64,000 bases of DNA from an uncultured Eubacteriales bacterium (GCA_958421945.1 CATZMZ010000005.1:59794-123793); one strand, 5' to 3'; shown: positions 1 through 8,746, numbered from the stretch's first letter. Numbers and translations: made by a program. Notes: generated by a model not told the origin, from the sequence alone.

Positions 1-555
1 GCGGTTACAGCCGGAACGCTCGATTTCATTATTGCCGGTATGAGCAGAACGGAAGAAAGAAAAGAGAGCATCGATTTTTCCGAACCGTATTATAACAGTC
101 AGCTCGTCATCGTCGTCAGAAAAGACGGCAAATACGCAGACGCCACCAAACTTTCCGACCTTAACGGCGCTACGATCGTCGCGCAGAACGGTACTTTCCA
201 CGATATAGCGTTGCAAAATCAGTGCGCGGAAAACGGAATTACCCGTGCCACACCTATGGAATCTTTCCCCGAAATGATTAACGCGCTTAAAACCAAGGCC
301 GTTGACGGTTACATCGCGGAAGACCCCGGCGCGAGAACGAATATCGCGGCAAATTCCGAATTTACCTTTATCCCGCTCAAAAACAACGAAACCGGCTTTA
401 CCGCTTCCCCGGGTGACGTAGAGATTGCTATCGGATTTAAAAAGGGCAGCGAGGTAAGAGAATCCGTCGACAAGGTAATTAAAGGACTTTCCGCGGAAGA
501 AAGAACCACTATGATTGATAACGCGGTAAATTATTTTATTGATTCTATCGCTTAA
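1..555 (+). CDS. Amino-acid ABC transporter substrate-binding protein (5' partial)
   Basis: The reading frame is open from base 1, so the start and signal peptide lie outside the window. The visible 184 residues are the C-terminal two thirds of a family-3 periplasmic-type binding protein (SBP_bac_3), which captures a polar amino acid at the cell surface for import. Supporting residues are the SRTEERKESIDFSEPYY stretch, the YIAEDPGA hinge region and a C-terminal IGFKKGSEVRESVDKVIKGL helix, all typical of GlnH/HisJ-like proteins. The permease and ATPase genes follow at once on the same strand. Substrate cannot be read from sequence; glutamine or another polar amino acid is likely. Confidence 0.9.
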   Translation, partial: AVTAGTLDFIIAGMSRTEERKESIDFSEPYYNSQLVIVVRKDGKYADATKLSDLNGATIVAQNGTFHDIALQNQCAENGITRATPMESFPEMINALKTKAVDGYIAEDPGARTNIAANSEFTFIPLKNNETGFTASPGDVEIAIGFKKGSEVRESVDKVIKGLSAEERTTMIDNAVNYFIDSIA

Positions 556-590
556 TAATCTATTGATAAATAATTAAACGGGCTTAAAAT

Positions 591-1349
591 ATGCTATTTG
601 AACAAATGGGTAAAATAATATCTAAATATCATATTTGGATATTAAAGGGCGTAGGGTACACGCTGTTGGTGTCGCTTATCGGCACGATTATCGGGCTTAT
701 TATCGGTTTGCTTATCGGTGTGTACCGTACTATGCCGACGCCGAAGCACAAATTTCTGCGCGGGATTAAAAAGGTCGGCGAGTGGATTTTGAACGCGTAC
801 ATAGAGATTTTCCGCGGAACGCCTATGATGGTGCAGGCATTGGTTATTTTCTGGGGCTTTGCACTCCTCAACGACGGCAAAACGCTCAACGTTATTTTTT
901 CGGGACTTTTAATCGTTTCGATAAACACGGGCGCGTATATGGCGGAAATCGTCCGCGGCGGAATTATCTCGATTGACAAAGGACAGTTCGAAGGCGCGCA
1001 GGCGATAGGAATGACGCACTTTCAAACGATGACGCACGTCGTGCTTCCGCAGGCTTTGCGTAACATTTTACCGAGCATCGCAAACGAATTCGTTATTAAC
1101 ATCAAGGATACGTCCGTTCTTAACGTAATAGGCTTTACGGAGCTGTTTTTCCAAGCGAAAACAATCGTTGCCATGACGGCGCAAACGTTTGCGACCTATT
1201 TGTTGATTGCGGCGATATACTTCGTTTTAACTTTCGTGATTACGCGGCTGTTGCGCTGGCTCGAAAAAAAGATGGACGGCAAAAGGAATTACACCGTTTT
1301 CGGTTCGCAGTCCGACCCCGACGCCGAAATTCATATTAAGGAGGGTTAA
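591..1349 (+). CDS. Polar amino-acid ABC transporter permease (GlnP/HisM type)
   Basis: This 252-residue membrane protein is the channel subunit of a polar amino-acid importer. It has a first membrane helix near residues 17-42 (ILKGVGYTLLVSLIGTIIG), the family stretch EIFRGTPMMVQALVIFWG, and the EAA loop EGAQAIGMTHFQTMTHVVLPQALRNILP that docks on the ATPase. The start ATG at 591 has no clear ribosome-binding site; an in-frame ATG at 606 is an alternative. It sits 35 bases after the binding protein and 3 bases before the ATPase gene, so the three genes form one operon. Confidence 0.93.
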   Translation: MLFEQMGKIISKYHIWILKGVGYTLLVSLIGTIIGLIIGLLIGVYRTMPTPKHKFLRGIKKVGEWILNAYIEIFRGTPMMVQALVIFWGFALLNDGKTLNVIFSGLLIVSINTGAYMAEIVRGGIISIDKGQFEGAQAIGMTHFQTMTHVVLPQALRNILPSIANEFVINIKDTSVLNVIGFTELFFQAKTIVAMTAQTFATYLLIAAIYFVLTFVITRLLRWLEKKMDGKRNYTVFGSQSDPDAEIHIKEG

Positions 1350-1352
1350 ACT

Positions 1353-2099
1353 ATGGAAAACGTGCTTAAAATAGTTAATCTTCAAAAAATCTTCGGCGAC
1401 CACGAGGTGTTAAAGGACATTTCGTTCGAAGTCCGGAAGGGCGAGGTTATCTCGATTATAGGTCCGTCGGGCAGCGGGAAAAGCACCATGCTTCGTTGTA
1501 TTAACCTGTTAGAAGAACCAACGGGCGGCAATATTTATTATCACGATACGGATATTACCGACAAATCGGTTAAGCTTACCGAATACCGCGCGAAAGTCGG
1601 TATGGTGTTTCAATCGTTTAACCTTTTTAACAATATGACAGCACTTAACAACTGCGTAAAACCGCAGATGATTGTGCTTAAACGCAGCAAAGAGGAAGCG
1701 ACTGAAATCGCCGTCGACTTTCTTGACAAAGTCGGTATGGGCGCGTTTATCAACGCGAAGCCGTCTCAACTGTCGGGCGGGCAAAAACAGCGAATCGCCA
1801 TCGCGCGCGCGCTTTCGATGAATCCGGAAGTTATTCTTTTTGACGAACCGACGTCCGCGCTTGACCCCGAAATGGTCGGCGAGGTGTTGGAGGTTATGCG
1901 CTCACTTGCGGGCAGCGGACTTACTATGATTGTGGTTACGCACGAAATGAGTTTTGCGAGGGACGTTTCAAGCAGGGTTATCTTTATGGACGGCGGCGTT
2001 ATAGTCGAGGAGGGTAAACCCGAACGGATTTTTAACGCTCCGCAAATGCAAAGAACAAAGGAATTTTTATCAAGAGTTCTCGGCGAAAATAAAAATTAA
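1353..2099 (+). CDS. Polar amino-acid ABC transporter ATP-binding protein (GlnQ type)
   Basis: This 248-residue cytoplasmic ATPase drives the importer encoded just upstream. It has a Walker A motif GPSGSGKST near residue 35, a Q-loop (MVFQSFNLF), the ABC signature LSGGQKQR, Walker B VILFDEPTSALDPE and the switch histidine in VVTHEMSFA. Length and motif order fit GlnQ/HisP proteins. It is the last gene of the operon; an intrinsic terminator starts 31 bases after its stop codon. Confidence 0.95.
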   Translation: MENVLKIVNLQKIFGDHEVLKDISFEVRKGEVISIIGPSGSGKSTMLRCINLLEEPTGGNIYYHDTDITDKSVKLTEYRAKVGMVFQSFNLFNNMTALNNCVKPQMIVLKRSKEEATEIAVDFLDKVGMGAFINAKPSQLSGGQKQRIAIARALSMNPEVILFDEPTSALDPEMVGEVLEVMRSLAGSGLTMIVVTHEMSFARDVSSRVIFMDGGVIVEEGKPERIFNAPQMQRTKEFLSRVLGENKN

Positions 2100-2130
2100 T
2101 AGACTTGACGTGTAGGGAAAGACTTGATTT

Positions 2131-2170
2131 GACGGGCGGCGCATTTTGCGCCGCCCGTCTTAATATTTTG
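2131..2170 (+). terminator. Rho-independent terminator of the amino-acid ABC operon
   Basis: A perfect 13-base-pair GC-rich stem (GACGGGCGGCGCA against TGCGCCGCCCGTC, loop TTT, 2131-2159) is followed by a T-rich run. It lies 31 bases after the ATPase stop codon. Confidence 0.92.
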
Positions 2171-2269
2171 CTTTTCAGTCAAAAGGTAAGTTGAATATTT
2201 TGGTTTTTAACAAGTCGTAATAGTTTGGTTTTTAATCGTCGATAGCTAAGCGGCTTTATAAAATTTTTA

Positions 2270-2297
2270 GGGCTTGACCGATAAATCGGTCAAGCCC
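2270..2297. terminator. Perfect hairpin downstream of the SRP RNA gene
   Basis: The palindrome GGGCTTGACCGAT-AA-ATCGGTCAAGCCC could form a 13-base-pair stem on either strand. Read on the - strand it follows the SRP RNA and is succeeded by TAAAAATTTT, so it may be a second, back-up terminator. On the + strand no T-run follows. The function is inferred from position only. Confidence 0.55.
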
Positions 2298-2321
2298 CGC
2301 GCAACTTAAAATCAAAAAAAA

Positions 2322-2586
2322 CCGCGCACTTAAATCGACTTACAACGCCGAAGCGGGGATTTTACAGGTGACTCCGTTAAAGCGACCTTATGGCACACGC
2401 GTTTATCCGTTTAGTGCTGCTTCATTCCTGCCCTGACACGGTTCGCGGGAACGCGTTGCACAAGACCTTAACATCAACGCCCCTTATAAAATTCTGCCTT
2501 CCACGCGGTAAGCCTCAAATAAGCGGTCTGCTCCGCTAAGCGAATTGCGGATAACAGGGCATCGCTAGCTCCCCACATAGCGCGGT
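2322..2586 (-). ncRNA. ffs: Signal recognition particle RNA, large type with Alu domain (scRNA)
   Basis: On the - strand the S-domain core reads GAACCGTGTCAGG then GCAGGAATGAAGCAGCA (within 2412-2444), the invariant Ffh-binding loop of SRP RNA. The 5' part (GGGGAGCTAGCGATGCCCTG) resembles the Alu domain of Bacillus scRNA. The 5' CCGCGC pairs with 3' GTGCGCGG, giving about 265 nucleotides, close to the 271 of B. subtilis. Eight T residues follow the 3' end (2314-2321) and act as a terminator tail. The RNA joins Ffh to target nascent membrane and secreted proteins. Ends are inferred from the promoter and closing helix. Confidence 0.93.
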
Positions 2587-2592
2587 AGGTAT

Positions 2593-2621
2593 ATTTTAAC
2601 TTAATTCCCGAAATAAATCAA
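2593..2621 (-). promoter_or_regulatory. Sigma-A-type promoter of the SRP RNA gene
   Basis: On the - strand a -35 box TTGATT (2616-2621) and a -10 box TAAAAT (2593-2598) are separated by 17 bases. The expected transcription start near 2586 matches the 5' end of the SRP RNA. Confidence 0.8.
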
Positions 2622-2671
2622 GTTTTTTTAAGGAAAAAACGAAAAGATATTAAAAACTTATCAAAATTAAC

Positions 2672-2700
2672 TTTACAAATCCGACAAATATCTTTATACT
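2672..2700 (+). promoter_or_regulatory. Sigma-A-type promoter of ileS
   Basis: TTTACA (2672-2677), a 17-base spacer and TATACT (2695-2700). Transcription would start near 2707, leaving a leader of about 30 bases. That is too short for a T-box, so ileS is probably not T-box controlled here. Confidence 0.65.
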
Positions 2701-2737
2701 TATAATTGTTTAAATTATTAAGTACTTGGAGCGTTGT

Positions 2738-5700
2738 ATGTATAAAAAAGTTGACTCGTCGCTTAACTTCCTCGACAGGGAGAAGGAAGTTTTGCAGTTC
2801 TGGAAGGATAACGACGTTTTTGCGAAAAACGTTGCGGAGAACGACGGACAAAAGGAATTCACCTTTTACGACGGTCCGCCCACCGCTAACGGAAAGCCGC
2901 ATATCGGGCATATTTTAACGCGGGTTATCAAGGACATTATTCCGCGTTATCACGTTATGAAGGGCGAGCATTGTTTAAGAAAAGCCGGCTGGGACACGCA
3001 CGGCTTGCCCGTCGAACTCGAAGTGGAAAAAACGCTCGGCATTGACGGCAAAAAGGAAATAGAAAAATACGGCATAGAACCGTTTATCAAAAAGTGTAAG
3101 GAATCCGTCTGGAAATACAAAACCGAGTGGGAAAAAATGAGCGACCGCGTCGGTTACTGGGCGGATATGGATAACCCCTATATCACTTACGACGATAAAT
3201 ATATTGAATCCGAGTGGTGGGCGTTAAAGCAAATCGCGGAAAAGGGGCTTTTGTATAAGGGCTTTAAAATCGTGCCTTACTGCCCGCGTTGCGGAACGGC
3301 GCTTTCTTCGCACGAAGTCGCGCAGGGCTATAAAGACGTTAAGGAAACTTCCGTTTTTGTCGGATTTAAGGCGAAATTTCAGGATAACACCTATTTCCTC
3401 GCGTGGACGACTACGCCCTGGACGTTGCCCAACAATATGGCGCTCTGTATGAACCCGAACGAGCTTTACTCTGAAATTAAGGTCGCGGACGGCACGCATT
3501 ACATTCTCGCCAAAGCGCTTGTTGATAAGTATTTCGAGGATTACGAAACGCTTAACGAGAAAGAGGGCAAGGAATACGAATATTACGAATACGAGCCGCT
3601 TTTCGACTTTGCGCTTGCTGATATCGAGGCTAAGGGGCAGAAAGCGTATTTCGTAACCAACGCCGATTACGTTACCATGGAGGACGGCACGGGTATCGTT
3701 CACATCGCGCCCGTTTACGGCGAGGACGACCATATCGTCGGCGACAGATACGGTCTGCCGTCCATTCGCCTCGTCGAACCCGACGGAAAGCTTGACGCGC
3801 GTTGCGGAACGTTTGCGGGAATGTTCGTTAAAGACGCCGATAAGGCGATAATCAAGGACTTAAAAGAACGCGGCTTATTATTTAAAACGATGGAATTCAC
3901 GCACAGCTATCCGTTCTGCTGGCGTTGCGACACTCCGCTTATCTATTATCCGAGAGAAAGCTGGTTTATCAAAATGACCGCGGTTAAAGACAGGCTGCTT
4001 GCGGCGAACGATTCCGTAAACTGGATGCCCGAAACGATTAAAAAGGGCAGAATGGGCAACTTCCTCGAAAACGTTATCGACTGGGGCTTATCCCGCGAAC
4101 GCTACTGGGGTACGCCGTTGCCCGTCTGGGTTTGCAACAAGTGCGGAAAAATTCACGTAATCGGCTCTAAACAAGAGCTGAAAGATTTATGCCAAATCGA
4201 GGGCGATATCGAACTGCACCGCCCGTACATCGACGATTGCACCTTTAAGTGCGAATGCGGCGGCACGTATATCAGGGAAAAAGAGGTTATAGACTGCTGG
4301 TTCGATTCCGGCTCTATGCCTTTCGCGCAATATCATTATCCGTTTGAAAACAAGGAATTGTTCGAAAAGCATTTCCCCGCAGATTTCATTTCGGAAGCTA
4401 TCGACCAAACGCGCGGCTGGTTTTATACCTTGCTTGCGATTTCCACGTTGCTTTTCGACAAAGCGCCGTTCAAAAATTGTATCGTTTTAGGTCACGTGAA
4501 CGATAAAAACGGCGTTAAAATGAGCAAGCATAAGGGCAACGTTGTCGACCCGTGGAGCGTGCTTGACAAGCAGGGCGCGGACGCGGTAAGATGGTATTTT
4601 TATACCGGTTCTAACCCGTGGTTACCGTCGAGATTTTACGACGAAGCCGTTTCCGAGGCGCAAAGAAAGTATATGGGTACGCTTTGGAACACTTACGCGT
4701 TCTTCGTTTTATACGCCGAAATAGATAAGTACGACCCGTCCGGATACGATATTAAAAAGTGCAAGCTTACGCTTATGGACAAATGGATTTTGTCGCGGCT
4801 GAACACGCTTATCAAAACGGTCGATAAAGGTCTTGCCGCTTACGATATTACGGGTAGCGCGCGTGCGTTGTCCGCATTCGCCGACGAACTTTCCAACTGG
4901 TACGTCCGTCGCGGCAGGGAAAGGTACTGGGGACACGAAATGACCGAAGATAAAGTCGCGGCTTATACCACGCTTTATCACGTTTTGGTTACTATGGCGA
5001 AGCTTACCGCGCCTTTCACGCCGTTTATGGCTGAAAGCATGTATCAAAATCTCGTTCCCGCGTTTTATAAGGACGCGCCCATATCCGTTCATCTTTGCGC
5101 TTTCCCGAAAGCCGACGATTCCGAAATAGACGCCGGGCTGGAAGAAGGTATGCAATTTGTTCTCGATATAGTCGTTTTGGGCAGGGCGGCGAGAAATTCC
5201 TCTAATATTAAAAACCGTCAGCCGCTTTCTAAGGTTTACGTTTGTGCGGACAAGATGAAGGAGCTTTCAAACGAGTTGTTGTCGATCGCAAAAGACGAGC
5301 TTAACGTTAAGGAAATCGAAAGAATTTCCGACGCGGGCAGTTTCGTTTCCTATAAGCTTAAACCGCAGCTTAAAACGCTCGGACCGAAATACGGCGCGAA
5401 ACTCGGCGTTTTAAGGAAATTCCTCGAAACGTGCGACGCGAAAGAGCTTGTCGAAACGGTCAGGCGCGGCGAAACGTATAAAACGGTGTTCGAGGGCAAC
5501 GAATTCGAGCTTACCGAAAACGACCTGCTTATCGAAACGGTCAGCAAGGAAGGCTTTGTTTCCGCAAGCGATTACGGCGTAACCGTGTTTATGGATACGC
5601 GTGTAACCCCCGAGCTTTTGGCGGAGGGCATCGAAAGAGAGCTTATTTCTAAAATTCAGACTATGAGAAAGGAAGCGGGCTTCGAGGTTACGGACAGAAT

Positions 5701-5878
5701 AACCGTTAATTTCGTTACCGAAGACGAGGGCGTGAGAAACGCATTGTTAAACGGCAAAGACTTAAAGAACGTCGTTCTTGCGGATTCCGTTACCGAGTCG
5801 GCGGCGGAAGGCTTCTCAAAAGAGCTTGACGTAAACGGCGCGAAGGCTACCGTTGTCATCAACAAGGCGATTAAGTAA
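2738..5878 (+). CDS. ileS: Isoleucyl-tRNA synthetase, long (type 2) form
   Basis: This 1046-residue class I synthetase charges tRNA-Ile with isoleucine in the cytoplasm. The HIGH signature is in PPTANGKPHIGHI (about residue 53), the editing (CP1) domain carries the LAWTTTPWTLPNN stretch, and the KMSKS loop appears as KMSKHKGN (about residue 595). A WRCDTPLIYY segment and zinc-ligand-like cysteine pairs (CNKCGKI, CECGG) follow the long eukaryote-like IleS2 pattern. ATG at 2738 was chosen because GGAG lies at 2728-2731; the upstream in-frame TTG at 2726 would overlap that site. The next gene starts on the last base of the stop codon. Confidence 0.97.
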   Translation: MYKKVDSSLNFLDREKEVLQFWKDNDVFAKNVAENDGQKEFTFYDGPPTANGKPHIGHILTRVIKDIIPRYHVMKGEHCLRKAGWDTHGLPVELEVEKTLGIDGKKEIEKYGIEPFIKKCKESVWKYKTEWEKMSDRVGYWADMDNPYITYDDKYIESEWWALKQIAEKGLLYKGFKIVPYCPRCGTALSSHEVAQGYKDVKETSVFVGFKAKFQDNTYFLAWTTTPWTLPNNMALCMNPNELYSEIKVADGTHYILAKALVDKYFEDYETLNEKEGKEYEYYEYEPLFDFALADIEAKGQKAYFVTNADYVTMEDGTGIVHIAPVYGEDDHIVGDRYGLPSIRLVEPDGKLDARCGTFAGMFVKDADKAIIKDLKERGLLFKTMEFTHSYPFCWRCDTPLIYYPRESWFIKMTAVKDRLLAANDSVNWMPETIKKGRMGNFLENVIDWGLSRERYWGTPLPVWVCNKCGKIHVIGSKQELKDLCQIEGDIELHRPYIDDCTFKCECGGTYIREKEVIDCWFDSGSMPFAQYHYPFENKELFEKHFPADFISEAIDQTRGWFYTLLAISTLLFDKAPFKNCIVLGHVNDKNGVKMSKHKGNVVDPWSVLDKQGADAVRWYFYTGSNPWLPSRFYDEAVSEAQRKYMGTLWNTYAFFVLYAEIDKYDPSGYDIKKCKLTLMDKWILSRLNTLIKTVDKGLAAYDITGSARALSAFADELSNWYVRRGRERYWGHEMTEDKVAAYTTLYHVLVTMAKLTAPFTPFMAESMYQNLVPAFYKDAPISVHLCAFPKADDSEIDAGLEEGMQFVLDIVVLGRAARNSSNIKNRQPLSKVYVCADKMKELSNELLSIAKDELNVKEIERISDAGSFVSYKLKPQLKTLGPKYGAKLGVLRKFLETCDAKELVETVRRGETYKTVFEGNEFELTENDLLIETVSKEGFVSASDYGVTVFMDTRVTPELLAEGIERELISKIQTMRKEAGFEVTDRITVNFVTEDEGVRNALLNGKDLKNVVLADSVTESAAEGFSKELDVNGAKATVVINKAIK

Positions 5879-6738
5879 TGAAAGCCGCTGTCTGGAAAGA
5901 TTATTCCGTCATCGCTTCGGGGGACGGATATAAGCTGGAACGGTGGGGGAACGTTGTTTTACTTCGTCCCGACCCGCAGGTTATATGGAAAGCTTCGGTC
6001 GATATGGAAAATTATCCGACGCTTGCCGCTAAGTACGAACGAAGCGAAACGGGCGGCGGCAGGTGGATTTTTAAGCGCGAAATTCCGTCCGAATGGGCTG
6101 TTTCTTACGGCGATTTAAAGTTTAAGGTTAAGCCGATGGGCTTTAAGCATACGGGGCTTTTCCCCGAGCAAGCCGTAAACTGGGATAAAATGCGCAAGCT
6201 TATTACCGACGCAAAACGGGAAATCAACGTGCTGAACCTTTTTGCGTATACGGGCGGCGCGACGGTTGCTTGCTTAAAAGCGGGCGCGTCCGTTTGCCAC
6301 GTCGACGCTGCGAAAGCCATGGTGGAACGCGCGGGCGAAAACGTAAGACTTTCGGGCTTGCCCAACAAAAACGTCAGATACATAATAGACGATTGCAAAA
6401 AATTCGTTGAACGGGAAATTCGGCGCGGAAAGCGTTACGACGCGATAATAATGGACCCGCCGTCTTACGGCAGGGGCGCGAACGGCGAAGTGTGGAAGCT
6501 CGAAACGGAGCTTTTTCCGCTGGTTACGCTTTGCGAAAAGGTGTTGTCCGATAATCCGCTGTTCTTTTTGATTAACAGTTATACAACTGGCTTGCAGCCG
6601 CAGGTAATAAAAAACGTGCTTGAAATAGCCGTCAGGCGCAAGCGCGGCGGCAAAACCGAAGCGTACGAAGTGGGATTGCAAACCGAAGAAGAAGGGGTTA
6701 TATTGCCTTGCGGCAATTCGGGCTTAATCGTTTTTTAA
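5878..6738 (+). CDS. Class I SAM-dependent rRNA methyltransferase (RlmI/RlmK-like)
   Basis: This 286-residue protein belongs to the COG1092 group that methylates cytosine or guanine in 23S rRNA. The SAM-binding region reads NVLNLFAYTGGATVACLKAGA (about 119-139), followed by an acidic residue in CHVDAAKAMV and the catalytic-loop motif IIMDPPSYGRG near residue 194. It lacks the N-terminal PUA domain of E. coli RlmI, so it is a shorter variant and its exact target is unknown. Its ATG overlaps the ileS stop codon (TAATG), implying translational coupling. Confidence 0.85.
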   Translation: MKAAVWKDYSVIASGDGYKLERWGNVVLLRPDPQVIWKASVDMENYPTLAAKYERSETGGGRWIFKREIPSEWAVSYGDLKFKVKPMGFKHTGLFPEQAVNWDKMRKLITDAKREINVLNLFAYTGGATVACLKAGASVCHVDAAKAMVERAGENVRLSGLPNKNVRYIIDDCKKFVEREIRRGKRYDAIIMDPPSYGRGANGEVWKLETELFPLVTLCEKVLSDNPLFFLINSYTTGLQPQVIKNVLEIAVRRKRGGKTEAYEVGLQTEEEGVILPCGNSGLIVF

Positions 6739-6861
6739 GCCGCATAACGGCGCGTCTTGCCACTACGTTCTCGCGTGCGCTCGGTTGTGTACGTTTTTGT
6801 ACACGCCCATCGCGCATACTCGACAGTTGTGGCAATCCGCAACCCTTCTGCGGCTTAAAAA
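6732..6861. repeat. 130-base nested palindromic extragenic element (MITE/REP-like)
   Basis: The outer arms TTTTTAAGCCGCA (6732-6744) and TGCGGCTTAAAAA (6849-6861) are perfect 13-base inverted repeats. Inside, at nearly symmetric spacings, lie TTGCCAC/GTGGCAA (6757-6763, 6829-6835), TGCGC/GCGCA (6776-6780, 6812-6816) and GTGTAC/GTACAC (6787-6792, 6799-6804). The whole forms one long hairpin with internal loops. It begins inside the last codons of the methyltransferase gene and could end its transcript. The architecture resembles non-coding miniature elements; no transposase is nearby. Confidence 0.6.
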
Positions 6862-6867
6862 GGGTGT

Positions 6868-6895
6868 CCGCATAACGGCGCGTCTTGCCACTACG
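6868..6895 (+). repeat. 28-base direct copy of the left inner arm of the palindromic element
   Basis: Bases 6868-6895 repeat 6740-6767 exactly (starting CCGCATAACGG, ending CCACTACG). The copy lies 6 bases beyond the right end of the palindrome. The rest of the gap up to 7150 has no gene I can support; it also holds a 14-base repeat GCGCTCGGTTGTGT (6777-6790 and 6985-6998). Confidence 0.75.
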
Positions 6896-7083
6896 GGGCT
6901 TTTCGCCCTTTGGTATTTTGGTTGCTTAATGTTTTTGAATGGAGCGGAAAGCAAAATTTTTTTGTTTAAGGCGCTATATTGTTTGCGCTCGGTTGTGTGC
7001 TTTTCTTCGTAACAACAAAGAGATACTTCGCGGGCATGTCCAAAAAGCAAAGCTGATAATTACGGGAAGGGGATTATATTTTT

Positions 7084-7113
7084 TTGCGCAATATTGCGGA
7101 AAAGTTTTATATT
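7084..7113 (+). promoter_or_regulatory. Possible sigma-A promoter of the RluA-type gene
   Basis: TTGCGC (7084-7089), an 18-base spacer and TATATT (7108-7113). The -35 box is a partial match, so this is a tentative call. Confidence 0.35.
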
Positions 7114-7150
7114 CACGATAAAAAACATTATTACTATAAACGGATTTTTT

Positions 7151-7864
7151 ATGGAAGATAATTTAATCATATTACACGAAGACAATCATATAATAGTGGT
7201 TTTAAAACCGCAAAACGTTCCCTCATGCGAGGACGCGTCCAAAGACCGCGATATGCTTACCATTATTAAGGATTATATTCGCGAAAAATATCATAAAACG
7301 GGCAACGTTTATTTAGGACTCGTTCATAGGCTTGACAGACCTACGGGCGGGATTATGGTTTACGCAAAATCGTCCAAAGCGGCGGCGAGATTAAGCGAGC
7401 AAATTAAAAACGGCGATTTTGAAAAAAAGTATTTTGCCGTTCTCGTCGGCAAACCGCGCGAAGAACAAGGTACGCTTACAAATTATATGAAAAAGAACAG
7501 CGTAAACAATATGGTTTACGTTTGCGCGCCCACCGAAGCGAACGCCAAATTTGCGGAGCTTGAATACAGGGTGTTAGATGAAAAAGCAGGGCTGTCCTTT
7601 ACCGAAATAAAGCTGCACACGGGCAGGTCGCACCAAATCCGCGTTCAGATGAGCGCGATAAACTGTCCTGTTTACGGCGACATGCGTTACGGTGGCGAAA
7701 ACGCGAAAAAGGGTTATCTCGCGTTGTGGTCGTATTATCTGGCGTTCACGCACCCCGTAACGAAGGAACGTCTTGTGTTCCGCGCCGAGCCGCCCAAAGA
7801 CAACGTCCCTTGGAGTTTGTTCGATACCGAAAGAGCGGTTACCATTATAAAACCCGATTATTGA
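7151..7864 (+). CDS. RluA-family RNA pseudouridine synthase
   Basis: This 237-residue cytoplasmic enzyme isomerises uridine to pseudouridine in rRNA or tRNA. The catalytic motif HRLDRPTGG (aspartate near residue 60) is present, with the family elements KYFAVLVGKP, EIKLHTGRSHQIRVQM and the final substrate-loop region. There is no N-terminal S4 domain, as in the shorter RluA/RluC relatives, so the exact modification site is unknown. The ATG at 7151 begins the homologous part (EDNHIIVVLKPQNVPS); the longer frame from 7094 adds a non-conserved lead. No strong ribosome-binding site is visible. Confidence 0.88.
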   Translation: MEDNLIILHEDNHIIVVLKPQNVPSCEDASKDRDMLTIIKDYIREKYHKTGNVYLGLVHRLDRPTGGIMVYAKSSKAAARLSEQIKNGDFEKKYFAVLVGKPREEQGTLTNYMKKNSVNNMVYVCAPTEANAKFAELEYRVLDEKAGLSFTEIKLHTGRSHQIRVQMSAINCPVYGDMRYGGENAKKGYLALWSYYLAFTHPVTKERLVFRAEPPKDNVPWSLFDTERAVTIIKPDY

Positions 7865-7897
7865 AACAAAGAAAACGTTTAATTAAGAGGTGATAAA

Positions 7898-8731
7898 ATG
7901 AAATATTCAGCGTTAAGATTTCCTGATTTTAAGTATAAAGCCGTAACGTTAAGCTATGACGATGATACGATTTACGACAAAAAACTTGTCGAAATTATAG
8001 ACAAATACGGTTTAAAATGCACTTTTAACCTTAATTCCGGCTTATTCGGGACAAACGCGCGGTCGATGACCCTGGACGAGGCGGTCGCGCTTTTTAAGGG
8101 CGGCAAGCACGAAATCGCGGTACACGGCGTTAAGCATTTGTCGCTTGCGGAATTCGATAAAGCAATCGGGTTAGACGACGTTTTAACGGACAGGAAAAAT
8201 CTCGAACGCATTTTCGGCGGCGTCGTTGACGGCATGGCTTACGCAAACGGGTCTTACGACGACAAAGTTGTCGACATGCTTAAAAATTGCGGCATAAAGT
8301 ATTCGAGAACGACCGTTTCCACGCATAAATTCGACGTTCCGACCGACTGGTTAAGACTGCCCGCAACCTGCCATCATATCGACGACGCGCTGCCGGAGCT
8401 TACCGAGGAATTCTTAAAGGATTTTCCGCCCGAAACGCATTACGTGCATAAACGCCCCAAGCTGTTCTATTTGTGGGGACACGCTTACGAGTTTAACGAC
8501 AGCAACAACTGGAACGTTATCGAGGATTTCTGCAAGAAGGTCGGCGGAAGGGAGGACGTTTGGTACGCGACTAACGGCGAGGTTTACGAATACGTCAAGG
8601 CATTCGATAATCTCGTGTTCTCCGTTTCGGGCGACACTATAAAAAATCCGTCCGCATTAGACGTTTACATGAATTACTACGGAACACTCGTCAAAATCGG
8701 CGCGGGCGAAACGGTGCGCGTAGAATTGTAA
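7898..8731 (+). CDS. Polysaccharide deacetylase (NodB-like) family protein
   Basis: This 277-residue protein has the NodB homology fold of carbohydrate esterase family 4. The first metal-binding motif appears as TLSYDDD (about residue 20), the histidine motif as HEIAVHGVKHLS (about residue 70) and the barrel strand as FYLWGHAYEF near residue 190. There is no signal peptide or membrane helix, so it is predicted to be cytoplasmic, as in similar Clostridia proteins annotated only by family. The start has a strong AGAGGTGATAAA site. It stands 33 bases after the pseudouridine synthase gene; the substrate is unknown. Confidence 0.82.
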   Translation: MKYSALRFPDFKYKAVTLSYDDDTIYDKKLVEIIDKYGLKCTFNLNSGLFGTNARSMTLDEAVALFKGGKHEIAVHGVKHLSLAEFDKAIGLDDVLTDRKNLERIFGGVVDGMAYANGSYDDKVVDMLKNCGIKYSRTTVSTHKFDVPTDWLRLPATCHHIDDALPELTEEFLKDFPPETHYVHKRPKLFYLWGHAYEFNDSNNWNVIEDFCKKVGGREDVWYATNGEVYEYVKAFDNLVFSVSGDTIKNPSALDVYMNYYGTLVKIGAGETVRVEL

Positions 8732-8746
8732 CGTGCTTAAAAGTTG

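Noticed and set aside
2598..2737. T-box riboswitch before ileS
   Set aside because: The predicted transcript start leaves only about 30 bases of leader and there is no T-box sequence or antiterminator.
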